Assembly: GCA_025352265.1 (NCBI GenBank)
Contig: JANXTS010000041.1
Coordinates: 22,821-86,820 of the forward strand
Origin: Variovorax sp.
GTDB lineage: Bacteria > Pseudomonadota > Gammaproteobacteria > Burkholderiales > Burkholderiaceae_C
DNA length: 64,000 nucleotides
Direction: 5' to 3'
Under the pieces are notes generated by a model. The model was not told where the DNA came from. It searched no databases and saw nothing but the letters and a program-made list of their open reading frames with translations. Position 1 is the first letter of the stretch, and the number at the start of each line of letters is the position of its first letter. Shown here one piece after another: positions 16,695-25,767 of this stretch. The translations under genes and the position numbers were made by a program.

Positions 16695-18149
16695 CTAGCT
16701 AGCGATGCAGATTTTCAGCATGTTGGTGCCGCCCGGCGCGCCCATCGGTTCGCCGCAAGTGATCGCATACACATCTCCGCTCTGCACGATCCCGCGCTGC
16801 TTCAGATGCGCTTCGGCTTGTTCCAGTGCGGTGTCGCGATCGGTCTGCGAATCCATCAGCAACGGCCGTACGTTGCGGTACAGCGCCAGCTTGCGCTGCG
16901 TCGCCAGCCGCGAGGTCAGCGCGTACATGGGGATATGCGCGCGATGGCGGCTCATCCAGAGCAGCGTCGAGCCCGACTCGGTCAAAGCGACGATGGCCTT
17001 GGCGCCCAAGTGATGTGCGGTGAAAAGCGCGCCCATCGCGATCGACTGATCGATGCGCGTGTAGTTCTTGCCGCTGAAGTCGGCGTCGAGCTGCAGGTCT
17101 TCGGCAGCCTCGGCGGCCTCGCAGATGCGGCTCATCTCCTGCACGGTCTCCAACGGGTAGCGACCCGACGCCGTCTCGGCCGACAGCATCACAGCATCCG
17201 TACCGTCGAGCACCGCGTTGGCCACGTCGCTCACCTCGGCGCGGGTCGGGACGGGGTTGGTGATCATCGACTCCATCATCTGGGTGGCGGTGATGACGAC
17301 CTTGTCCAGCTCGCGTGCCATGCGAATCATTTTTTTCTGCAGCGCCGGCACCGCCGCGTTGCCGACCTCGACCGCCAGGTCGCCGCGCGCCACCATGATG
17401 CCGTCGCTGGCACGGATGATTTCTTCCAGCTTGGGAATGGCTTCGGCACGCTCGATCTTGGCGATCATGCCGGGGCGATGGCCGTACTCGGAACCGGCCA
17501 CGTTGCATAACTGGCGCGCCATTTCCATGTCGGTGGCGTTCTTGGGAAAGCTCACCGCCACGTAGTCGGCCTGGAAGCTCATCGCGGTCTTGATGTCTTC
17601 CATGTCCTTGGCAGTCAGCGCTGGCGCGGTCAGTCCGCCGCCCTGCTTGTTGATGCCCTTGTTGTTCGACAGCTCGCCGCCGAGCTTGACGGTGGTCATG
17701 ACCAGCTCGCCCTTGACCGCATCGACCACGAGCACGATCAGACCATCGTTCAGCAGCAGCCTGTCGCCCGGTTTGACGTCCCGCGGCAGGTCTTTGTAGT
17801 CGAGACCGACGCCGTCGATGTCGCCCGGCTCCGTGCGCGCCGCATCGAGGACGAACTTGGCGCCCGGCTCCAGAAAGACCTTGCCTTCGGCAAACTTGCC
17901 GACGCGGATTTTCGGGCCCTGCAGGTCGGCCATGATCGCCACCTCACGCCCGGTCTTGCGTGCCGCCTCGCGCACCATCGCCGCCCGGTTGATGTGGTCC
18001 TGCGCCGTGCCATGGCTGAAGTTCAGCCGCACCACGCTGACCTTGTTCAGAATCATCTGCTCGAGGATCTCGGGCGTGTTGGAGGCCGGACCAAGTGTGG
18101 CGACGATCTTGGTGGCGTGGCGGGGAACGCGGGGGGCGGGAGTGTTCAT
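16695..18149 (-). CDS. pyk: Pyruvate kinase
   Basis: 484 residues. Seen: TKIVATLGPASNTPEILEQM, VVRLNFSHGTAQDH, IMADLQGPKIRVGKF, DYVAVSFPKNATDM, IAKIERAEAIPKLEEII, then GIMVARGDLAVEVG (metal and substrate binding) and VVITATQMMESMITNPVPTR. Converts PEP and ADP to pyruvate and ATP. The full A, B and C domains are present and the length is normal. It lies 51 bases after pgk on the same strand and may be cotranscribed. The gene start is at the ATG at 18149. Confidence 0.96.
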   Translation of the reverse strand: MNTPAPRVPRHATKIVATLGPASNTPEILEQMILNKVSVVRLNFSHGTAQDHINRAAMVREAARKTGREVAIMADLQGPKIRVGKFAEGKVFLEPGAKFVLDAARTEPGDIDGVGLDYKDLPRDVKPGDRLLLNDGLIVLVVDAVKGELVMTTVKLGGELSNNKGINKQGGGLTAPALTAKDMEDIKTAMSFQADYVAVSFPKNATDMEMARQLCNVAGSEYGHRPGMIAKIERAEAIPKLEEIIRASDGIMVARGDLAVEVGNAAVPALQKKMIRMARELDKVVITATQMMESMITNPVPTRAEVSDVANAVLDGTDAVMLSAETASGRYPLETVQEMSRICEAAEAAEDLQLDADFSGKNYTRIDQSIAMGALFTAHHLGAKAIVALTESGSTLLWMSRHRAHIPMYALTSRLATQRKLALYRNVRPLLMDSQTDRDTALEQAEAHLKQRGIVQSGDVYAITCGEPMGAPGGTNMLKICIAS

Positions 18150-18200
18150 GGGCTTGTCTCGTGTTGTCGTTGTTGGTTGTAAGTTGTTCGTTTTTCCGGA

Positions 18201-19394
<1,194 letters not shown>

Positions 19395-19400
19395 AGGCCG

Positions 19401-19406
19401 ATTCTA
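19401..19406 (-). promoter_or_regulatory. Putative -10 element of pgk, six bases before ATG (leaderless start)
   Basis: Reverse strand TAGAAT, then CGGCCT, then ATG. The 14 bases TCCTAGAATCGGCC are identical to those in front of pyrF, 13.5 kb away. This supports a promoter for pgk-pyk inside the azlD-pgk gap. Confidence 0.5.
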
Positions 19407-19438
19407 GGAGTCGCCCATGGCGGCGTCGGATTCGAAAG

Positions 19439-19789
19439 CTACCAGCCAAGCCAGAGATGCAACGGCAAATACACCGCCATGCCGACGAGCATCGTGCCCA
19501 GCACGCCGTGCTTCCAGAAGTAATACGCGCCGCCAGCAATCGCGGCGTAGATGCGAGCATCGTGCAAGGTGGTCACCAGGTGGCCTTGCGACATGACGAT
19601 TTCGGGCGCGATCACCGCCGCCAGCGCAGCGACGGGCGCGTAGTGCAGCGCGCGATGCGCCCAATCGGGCAGCCCCCACGGCCGGTCGAGAATGAAGAAG
19701 AAACAGCGCGTGACGACCGTGACGCATGCGAGGCCGACGATGATGGCCATCGTGCCGATGTCGGTGCCCAGAAACGAGAAGCCGGCCAT
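19439..19789 (-). CDS. azlD: AzlD-type small subunit of branched-chain amino acid exporter
   Basis: 116 residues from the ATG at 19789, which overlaps the azlC stop as TGATG. A short membrane protein with about four hydrophobic segments: TMAIIVGLACVTVVTRCFFF, LHYAPVAALAAVIAPEIV, IYAAIAGGAYYFW, and TMLVGMAVYLPLHLWLGW. The family works with AzlC (BrnFE type) in export of branched-chain amino acids. The overlap with azlC supports a two-subunit transporter. Confidence 0.88.
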   Translation of the reverse strand: MAGFSFLGTDIGTMAIIVGLACVTVVTRCFFFILDRPWGLPDWAHRALHYAPVAALAAVIAPEIVMSQGHLVTTLHDARIYAAIAGGAYYFWKHGVLGTMLVGMAVYLPLHLWLGW

Positions 19790-20529
19790 CAGGTGTCGTC
19801 CTCTGCGCTCGGGTCGAGCCCCAACTGTTTCTCCAGCCAGAAGCACAGCAGTACTGCGACGCCGATGCCGACCACGATGTTGAGCTTGAGCGGCAACGCA
19901 TAGGCCGCGACGGCAGTGGCGCCAGCGATCAGCGCGGCCAGCACACGCAGCCTGGTTGTCGCCATCGAACACAAGATACCGACCAGGCTAAGCACGCCGG
20001 CGAAAGCCAGGCCCCACGACTGCGGGATCAATTTAGCGAGAAAGACCCCGAGCAGGCTCATGCCCATCCAGGACGACCAAGTCATGAAGTAGCCGCCCGC
20101 GAGGTACGCCTCCTGGCCGATCTGTTCGGCCGGCGTGGTCGGAGGCGCCGGATACTTGCGGGTGAACATCACGTAGCTCAGGTCGGCCGTGAGATAGCCG
20201 TGCGTCATGCGGCGCCAACGCGGCATGTGCATCAAGTAAGGACGCAGGTGAAGGCTGAACACGACGAAGCGCAGGTTGACGCAAAAACCCGTCGCAAGAA
20301 TGACCCACGCTGGGGCCCCGGCCGCGAGCAGCGGAATCGCCGCGAGTTGCGAGCTTCCGGCGTAGACGAGTAGCGTCATCGCGACCGATTCGATCAGGCT
20401 CATGTCGGACTTGACCATGGCCACGCCGGTCATCAGGCCCCAGGCGCCGATGCCGAGCGCGAGCGGCGCCATGTTGCGGGCAGCTTCGCGAAACTCGGGC
20501 TGGCGTCGGATCGACGGGAGAAAGAACAT
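19789..20529 (-). CDS. azlC: AzlC family branched-chain amino acid exporter, large subunit
   Basis: 246 residues. AzlC signature: FREAARNMAPLALGIGAWGL, then MTLLVYAGSSQLAAIPLLAAGAP and CVNLRFVVFSLHLRPYL, then LTADLSYVMFTRKYP. Several transmembrane helices follow, ending in a hydrophobic VVGIGVAVLLCFWLEKQLG. Member of the BrnF/YgaZ group exporting valine, leucine, isoleucine or methionine. Its ATG overlaps the fmt stop as TGATG, so it is coupled to fmt. The substrate is inferred from the family. Confidence 0.9.
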   Translation of the reverse strand: MFFLPSIRRQPEFREAARNMAPLALGIGAWGLMTGVAMVKSDMSLIESVAMTLLVYAGSSQLAAIPLLAAGAPAWVILATGFCVNLRFVVFSLHLRPYLMHMPRWRRMTHGYLTADLSYVMFTRKYPAPPTTPAEQIGQEAYLAGGYFMTWSSWMGMSLLGVFLAKLIPQSWGLAFAGVLSLVGILCSMATTRLRVLAALIAGATAVAAYALPLKLNIVVGIGVAVLLCFWLEKQLGLDPSAEDDT

Positions 20530-21512
20530 CAGCCGCCGAAAACCCGGCCGGGCTGGATGTTGAAGCCGCGCAGGAAGTCCGCTGCCGGCAGGCGCTTGCC
20601 GCCCGCGCGTTGCAGTTCGGTCAACAGCACGATGCCGTCGGCGACCGCCACGGCAATGCCGGTAGGCGTTACGGCGACAACGGTGCCGGGCACTTGGCTG
20701 ACTGTGGCGGTCACATCATTCGCGTGCGGCGGCTGCACTTGTGCTGCCCATAGCTTGATCGACTCGCCGCCCAGCACAGTGGTGGCACCTGGAAACGGAT
20801 CGAAGGCGCGGATGCGGCGCGCGATGGCCGAGGCGGGTTGCGTCCAATCGACCGCGGCCTCGTGCTTTTCGACCTTGTACGCATAGGTCGTGCCCTCATC
20901 GGGCTGCGGCGTCGGGGTCAGCGTACCGGCCTCGGCGCGGCGCAGCACGTCGATGATCAGCCGCCCGCCAAGTTCGGCCAGCCGGTCGTGCAATCGTGCG
21001 GTGCTGTCGTCGCCGATGTCGATCGCCTCGACCTGCAGCATGGCGCCGGTGTCGAGGCCGACGTCCATCTGCATGATGGTGATGCCGGTCTGCATGTCGC
21101 CTGCTTCGACGGAGCGGTGAATTGGAGCCGCGCCGCGCCAGCGCGGCAGCAAGCTCGCATGAATGTTGAGGCAGCCGAGGCGCGGCACATCGAGCACCCA
21201 TTGCGGCAGGATCAGTCCGTAGGCGGCGACCACCATCACGTCGGCTTGCGCGGCTTCAAGGGTGGCGCGTGCAGCGAGGGCGTCGTCGGGATACTTGCCG
21301 TCGACGCGCAGGCTGCGCGGTTGCGCGACGGGCCAGCCGCGCTGCAAAGCCAGTTGCTTGACCGCGGACGACTGAAGTCTCATGCCGCGGCCGGCCGGGC
21401 GATCGGGCTGCGTCAGCACCAACGCGATCTCGAAACCCGCTGCGGCAATGGCGTCGAGCGCGACGCGTGCGAACTCGGGCGTGCCCGCAAAAACGATGCG
21501 CAGGTTGCTCAC
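20529..21512 (-). CDS. fmt: Methionyl-tRNA formyltransferase (Fmt), GTG start
   Basis: 327 residues. N-terminus [19 protein letters not shown], then [15 protein letters not shown], and the catalytic and folate region [20 protein letters not shown] followed by [19 protein letters not shown]-terminal OB-like domain is present. The start is the GTG at 21512, which overlaps the upstream lipoprotein gene as GTGA; there is no suitable ATG before the conserved [11 protein letters not shown]. It formylates initiator Met-tRNA; the deformylase that reverses this on proteins is encoded two genes upstream in the same block. Confidence 0.95.
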   Translation of the reverse strand: MSNLRIVFAGTPEFARVALDAIAAAGFEIALVLTQPDRPAGRGMRLQSSAVKQLALQRGWPVAQPRSLRVDGKYPDDALAARATLEAAQADVMVVAAYGLILPQWVLDVPRLGCLNIHASLLPRWRGAAPIHRSVEAGDMQTGITIMQMDVGLDTGAMLQVEAIDIGDDSTARLHDRLAELGGRLIIDVLRRAEAGTLTPTPQPDEGTTYAYKVEKHEAAVDWTQPASAIARRIRAFDPFPGATTVLGGESIKLWAAQVQPPHANDVTATVSQVPGTVVAVTPTGIAVAVADGIVLLTELQRAGGKRLPAADFLRGFNIQPGRVFGG

Positions 21513-22048
21513 GAGGGCAGCCGCTCGAACTCGAGGTCGTCGCCCGTGTGATAACGCGCCACGACGCCCTGAGGGTCGAGGTAGATATAGAGAAGACGGC
21601 GGGTGTTCATCGACTTGTAGTGCCAACTCCAGACCACGCCGTCAAAGGACGAAACGCGGGTGATCTCGAACGGCCGCCCATAGGTGCGCAGCACGTCGGC
21701 CTCGCGCCAGACGCCCGGTCGGATATCGCTATCGAAGGCCCGGTCCTGGAGCACCTGCCGAATCGAAACGACGCGGCCGCTGGCGTCCAGGTCGACATCG
21801 TTGACCTCGAAGCCCGCTGGGGCGCGCGAGTACTGAAGCCTTTCGCCCCCGCCCGGCAGGGAGTAAGCAGCGGTCGGCTGGCAAAGGCGCTGCAGCGCTT
21901 CAGCCCGCGATGTGCCCAAGGGAAGATTGGTCGGCTCGCTGGCACAGCCGGCCAGAATGGAAAGCGCGGTCGCGATCGACAAAGCGCTCGCTGCAAATCT
22001 TCGCGCGGACGCTCCACCGCAAGACGAAATCGAAGCGCTCAAAAGCAC
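21509..22048 (-). CDS. Putative outer-membrane lipoprotein of unknown function, GTG start
   Basis: 179 residues from a GTG at 22048 with GAGGG eight bases upstream. The N-terminus has basic residues (ARR) and a hydrophobic run ending in the lipobox LSILAGC. The mature part ([19 protein letters not shown], then [35 protein letters not shown] and [20 protein letters not shown]) resembles a small SmpA/BamE-like fold: a G-x-P turn, then beta strands of a calculable-from-sequence descriptor type. I do not recognise a named family with certainty. It lies between def and fmt, 10 bases after def, and overlaps fmt by four bases. Confidence 0.75.
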   Translation of the reverse strand: MLLSASISSCGGASARRFAASALSIATALSILAGCASEPTNLPLGTSRAEALQRLCQPTAAYSLPGGGERLQYSRAPAGFEVNDVDLDASGRVVSIRQVLQDRAFDSDIRPGVWREADVLRTYGRPFEITRVSSFDGVVWSWHYKSMNTRRLLYIYLDPQGVVARYHTGDDLEFERLPS

Positions 22049-22058
22049 ACAGGCACCC

Positions 22059-22580
22059 TCAGGACTGGGTTTCGCGCAACTCTTCGCGCTGAGCCTTGAG
22101 CATCTTGCTTTTGATGCGGTTGCGCTTGAGCGGCGACAGGTATTCGACGAACACCTTGCCGAGCAGATGGTCCAGCTCATGCTGGATGCAGACGGCCAGC
22201 AGGCCATCGGCTTCGATGGTCTGCGGCCGGCCTTCGGCGTCCAGCGCTGTCGCCCTGACCAAGGTCGACCGCATCACGCCGTCGTAGATGCCGGGGACCG
22301 ACAGACAGCCCTCTTCATTGAGCACCTTCTCGTCGCTGGCCCAGACGATCTCCGGGTTGATCAGCACGATCGGCTCGTCGCGATGTTCGGAAATGTCGAT
22401 CACGACCACGCGTTCATGTACGTCGATTTGCGTCGCGGCCAAGCCGATGCCTTCCGCGTCGTACATCGTCTCCAACATGTCGGCAACCAGCGTTTTAATG
22501 CGTGCGTCGACGCCCTGCACCGGTTTGGCAACGGTGTGCAGGCGTTTGTCAGGGAAACTCAGGATCGTTCTTTTGGCCAT
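22059..22580 (-). CDS. def: Peptide deformylase
   Basis: 173 residues. The three motifs are intact: [16 protein letters not shown] and QHELDHLLG (metal ligands Cys, His, His). Removes the formyl group from nascent N-terminal methionine. It is the first gene of the def-lipoprotein-fmt-azlC-azlD block, all on the reverse strand with spacings from 10 bases to a four-base overlap. The LysM-protein gene is divergent, with 162 bases between the two starts. Confidence 0.96.
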   Translation of the reverse strand: MAKRTILSFPDKRLHTVAKPVQGVDARIKTLVADMLETMYDAEGIGLAATQIDVHERVVVIDISEHRDEPIVLINPEIVWASDEKVLNEEGCLSVPGIYDGVMRSTLVRATALDAEGRPQTIEADGLLAVCIQHELDHLLGKVFVEYLSPLKRNRIKSKMLKAQREELRETQS

Positions 22581-22742
22581 GAAAGCGGGGAAAAATTGTC
22601 TCTATTTTCGCCATTTCCGCGACGCGGAGACGGCTTGCGACCTGATAAACGTTGCCCAATCAAGGGCTTCAGCGCAAAATTCGTTGCAAATTGTGAGAAA
22701 ACGTTTGTCCGGCGCGGCACTGTGCGCGTACATCATAAAACC

Positions 22743-23963
22743 ATGAAAAAACTCCGAACCAACGCCCGTTTGCGGCCAACCCTGCTGACGACACTCGTGG
22801 CCTCCGCGCTTTTCAGCGCCGGCCTTGGCATTGGAACGGCGGCTTCTGCGCAGAATTATCCGATCACCCCCGAGCAACGCGCCGTGGCGCAACAGACCGC
22901 TCAGGCGGGCATTCCGGTCAGCGAACTCGCGCCCAATGCACCCGACGAATACACCATCAAGCCCGGCGACACGCTGTGGGCGATTTCGCGTATGTACCTC
23001 AAGAGTCCGTGGCGCTGGCCCGAACTCTGGGGCATGAACATCAACGAGATCAAGAACCCGCACCGCATCTACCCGGGCCAGGTGCTTTATCTGGACAAGA
23101 CCGGCGGCCGTGCACGCCTCAGTACGCGCCGCGGTTCCGGTTTGCCGGACGGCACCATCAAGCTGACGCCGCGGACCCGCTACGAATCGCTTGCAGGTAT
23201 GGCGTTGACGACGCTCAGCCCGGCGCTGATCGATCCTTTCCTCAGCGAAGCGATCATCATCGACGAAAACACCTTGATCACCGCGCCGCGCATCGTCGCC
23301 GGCAACGACGACCGGGTGCTGCTGGCGCGCGGCGATCGCGCCTATGCCCGTGGCGAAATCAACTCACCGCTGGTCGAAACCAACGGCCCGATCAAGCAGT
23401 TCCGGATCTACCGGAACGCGACTGCGCTGAAAGACCCGGCCACTGGCGAGATCCTCGGCTACGAGGCCGCGTATCTCGGCCGCGCCCGCATGGAGCGCGG
23501 CGAATCGACGATCACCCAACTCGAAGGAGGCAAGGAAGTGACCAGCGTGGTGCCTGCCACGATCGACATCGTGGCGGCACGCGAAGAAATGCGCGCTGGC
23601 GACCGACTGCTGCCCGAGCCCACGCGTGAGGTGCAGAGCTACGTGCCACGCGCTCCATCGCAGGAAGTCAATGGCCGCATCGTCTCGGTCTATGGCGACG
23701 CGGTGACCTTCGCGGCAACGAACCAGATCGTCTCCATCAACAAGGGACTGCGTGACGGCATGGAGAGCGGCCAGGTGCTGGCCATCCTCAAGAACGGCCA
23801 GACCATCGTCGACAAGACCAATGGCGCCAAGGAAACCCTGAAATTGCCCAACGAACGCATCGGCTTGCTGATGGTGTTCCGCGTGTTCAACAAGGCTTCT
23901 TACGCGCTCATCCTCGGCTCCAGCGACACGCCCCGGGCTGGCGACCTCCTGGTCAATCCGTAA
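22743..23963 (+). CDS. LysM domain exported protein
   Basis: 406 residues from the ATG at 22743. A long basic signal peptide (MKKLRTNARLRPTLLTTLVA) with cleavage near ASAQN is followed by a LysM domain at about 65-115: DEYTIKPGDTLWAISRMYLK, SPWRWPELWGMN and NPHRIYPGQVLYL. The rest is beta-rich with no motif I can name (LDP-like stretches, IVAGNDDRVLLARGDRAYAR, and LPNERIGLLMVFRVFNKASY). LysM points to peptidoglycan binding in the periplasm. It is ten bases upstream of dprA, a neighbourhood I have seen repeatedly in betaproteobacteria. A candidate -10 (CATCAT) lies six bases before the ATG. Confidence 0.88.
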   Translation: MKKLRTNARLRPTLLTTLVASALFSAGLGIGTAASAQNYPITPEQRAVAQQTAQAGIPVSELAPNAPDEYTIKPGDTLWAISRMYLKSPWRWPELWGMNINEIKNPHRIYPGQVLYLDKTGGRARLSTRRGSGLPDGTIKLTPRTRYESLAGMALTTLSPALIDPFLSEAIIIDENTLITAPRIVAGNDDRVLLARGDRAYARGEINSPLVETNGPIKQFRIYRNATALKDPATGEILGYEAAYLGRARMERGESTITQLEGGKEVTSVVPATIDIVAAREEMRAGDRLLPEPTREVQSYVPRAPSQEVNGRIVSVYGDAVTFAATNQIVSINKGLRDGMESGQVLAILKNGQTIVDKTNGAKETLKLPNERIGLLMVFRVFNKASYALILGSSDTPRAGDLLVNP

Positions 23964-23972
23964 GTCGTAAGT

Positions 23973-25148
23973 TTGGAACGTGACGAACTCGCCGGCTGGC
24001 TTCGGCTCACGCTGACGCCAGGCATCGGCGACATCACCGCTCGCAAGCTGCTGGCCGCCTTCGGCTTGCCGCCGCAGGTGTTTGCGCAGCCTGAAGCCGC
24101 GCTGCAGCAGGTCGTATCGCAGGCCCAGGCGGCAGCGCTTCGTCAAACACCGTCCGGCTTGTCCTCGATGGTCGACGAAACCTGGGACTGGCTGCAGGCC
24201 GTTGAGCCGTCCGGTGTCACGCGGCGCCTCTTGACGCTGGCCGACCTTACTTATCCAGCCTCGCTGCTCGACATGGTCGATCCGCCGCTGATGCTCTACG
24301 TGATCGGTGCTCCGCAGTTCGATCTGACCGCGCTCGACCGGGCGCTCGCCATCGTCGGCAGTCGCAATCCAACGCCGCAGGGCACGTTGAATGCGCGCTA
24401 TTTCGGTCGCGCTCTGGGCGAAGCCGATATCACCGTGGTCTCGGGCTTGGCGCTGGGCGTCGACGGTGCGGCGCACGAAGGCGCGTTGGATGCCGCCGAG
24501 GGTACGGGGCGGTTCGCGACCATCGCCGTGGTCGGCACCGGACTCGATCGGGTGTACCCCGCTCGCCACCGTGATCTGGCGCATCGCATCACCGCGCAGG
24601 GCTTGATCGTCAGCGAATTCCCGCTAGGCACACCGCCGCTGAACCAGAATTTCCCGAAGCGTAACCGCATCATCGCGGGCCTGACCCGCGGCACGCTGGT
24701 GGTCGAAGCGGCGCTGCGTTCCGGCTCGCTGATCACGGCACGGCTGGCTGTCGAGCAGGGCAAGGAAGTCTTCGCCATTCCGGGTTCGATCCATTCGCCG
24801 CAATCACGCGGCGGCCATTTGTTGATCCGGCAAGGCGCCAAACTGGTGGAGTCGGTGCAGGACATTCTTGAAGAACTGCGCTTCGATGGTGCCGAGATTT
24901 CTTCGACTTCTTCGACTTTCCCAGCTGCAGCCGGTGCAGCCGGCCGTATCGACGACGAAGACGGCGAAGACGAACCGTCGTCAGGCCTGTTGCACGACCT
25001 CGGCTTCGACCCGGTGAGCCTGGACGCGCTGTGTGCACGCACTGGCTACAGCGCGGCCGAGTTGCAAGGCCGGTTGCTCGAACTGGAACTCGACGGACAC
25101 GTCGCGCGCCTGCCTGGCGGCCTGTTTCAGCGAGTCGCCGTCGGCTGA
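23973..25148 (+). CDS. dprA: DNA-processing protein DprA, TTG start
   Basis: 391 residues from a TTG at 23973 (LERDELAGWLRLTLTPGIGD). The Rossmann-like DprA core is clear: LAIVGSRNPTPQGTLNARYF, VVSGLALGVDGAAHEGALDA, VVGTGLDRVYPARH, SEFPLGTPPLNQNFPKRNRI and ITARLAVEQGKEVFAIPGSI. A C-terminal winged-helix region (LDALCARTGYSAAELQGRL) is present. DprA loads RecA on incoming single-stranded DNA during natural transformation. No ATG gives a full N-terminus, so TTG is the best start. smg follows on the same strand. Confidence 0.92.
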   Translation: MERDELAGWLRLTLTPGIGDITARKLLAAFGLPPQVFAQPEAALQQVVSQAQAAALRQTPSGLSSMVDETWDWLQAVEPSGVTRRLLTLADLTYPASLLDMVDPPLMLYVIGAPQFDLTALDRALAIVGSRNPTPQGTLNARYFGRALGEADITVVSGLALGVDGAAHEGALDAAEGTGRFATIAVVGTGLDRVYPARHRDLAHRITAQGLIVSEFPLGTPPLNQNFPKRNRIIAGLTRGTLVVEAALRSGSLITARLAVEQGKEVFAIPGSIHSPQSRGGHLLIRQGAKLVESVQDILEELRFDGAEISSTSSTFPAAAGAAGRIDDEDGEDEPSSGLLHDLGFDPVSLDALCARTGYSAAELQGRLLELELDGHVARLPGGLFQRVAVG

Positions 25149-25211
25149 CTTCCAAGTCGATTTTGGCGTCGCGTCGGCACAACGAGCCCGGGTTGACCCG
25201 AGCAGGTGGGC

Positions 25212-25217
25212 TATATT
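25212..25217 (+). promoter_or_regulatory. Putative -10 element of smg, six bases before ATG
   Basis: TATATT, then GAGTCC, then ATG. TTGACC at 25193 region lies only 13 bases upstream, too close for a standard -35. The GAG in the spacer could also serve as a weak ribosome site if transcription starts earlier. Confidence 0.4.
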
Positions 25218-25223
25218 GAGTCC

Positions 25224-25739
25224 ATGTTCGAAGTGCTTGTATTCGTCTACGAAAATTACTGGCGCGGCGACGCTTGCCCTGAGCCGGAGCAGCTGGGCCG
25301 TAAGCTCACTGCCCACGGCTTCGAGCCGGACGAAATCCGCGACGCGTTGCAATGGCTCGATGGCCTTACGGTCGCTACGCAGGGCATCCAGCTCACGCGG
25401 CATGTCGACGAGACGACCGCCACCGTCGGAGTTCGTGGCGCCGGCGAAGCGTCACTGCCCCAAGCGGCCGACTCCATGCGCGTCTACTCAGCGACCGAGC
25501 AAGACCACCTCGGTGCCGATTGCCTGGGTTTCATCACCTTCCTCGAAACGGCGAACGTGCTCTCACCGGGCCTGCGCGAGATCGTCATCGAGCGAGCCAT
25601 GGCAGCACCGGGCAATCCGGTGGCGCTCGACGAGCTGAAAATCATCGTGCTGATGGTCCACTGGAGCACCGGCATCGAGCCCGATGCGCTTGTGCTGGAC
25701 GAACTATGCGACGGCCGCGAAGGCAGGGTCGCGCACTAG
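25224..25739 (+). CDS. smg: Smg/DUF494 family protein
   Basis: 171 residues. MFEVLVFVYENYWRGDACPE at the N-terminus is the family signature, followed by HGFEPDEIRDALQWLDGL and LGFITFLETANVLSPGLREIVIERAMA. The family is small, soluble and of unknown biochemical function; it is regularly found downstream of dprA and upstream of topA. Here the dprA link is kept, but a DUF1631 gene lies convergent on the other side. I chose the ATG at 25224 over a GTG at 25206 because homology begins at MFEVLV. Confidence 0.9.
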   Translation: MFEVLVFVYENYWRGDACPEPEQLGRKLTAHGFEPDEIRDALQWLDGLTVATQGIQLTRHVDETTATVGVRGAGEASLPQAADSMRVYSATEQDHLGADCLGFITFLETANVLSPGLREIVIERAMAAPGNPVALDELKIIVLMVHWSTGIEPDALVLDELCDGREGRVAH

Positions 25740-25767
25740 AGCGCCGTCGGCCGCCTCCGCGCGCTAG
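25736..25767. terminator. Hairpin joining the stop codons of smg and the DUF1631 gene
   Basis: CTAGAGCGC and GCGCGCTAG pair at eight of nine positions around a 14-base loop. Each arm contains the TAG stop of one of the two convergent genes. No T tract, so function as a bidirectional terminator is only suggested. Confidence 0.35.

Noticed and set aside
21912..22742. N-terminal extension of the LysM protein
   Set aside because: It is antisense to def and the lipoprotein gene; a signal peptide begins at 22743.
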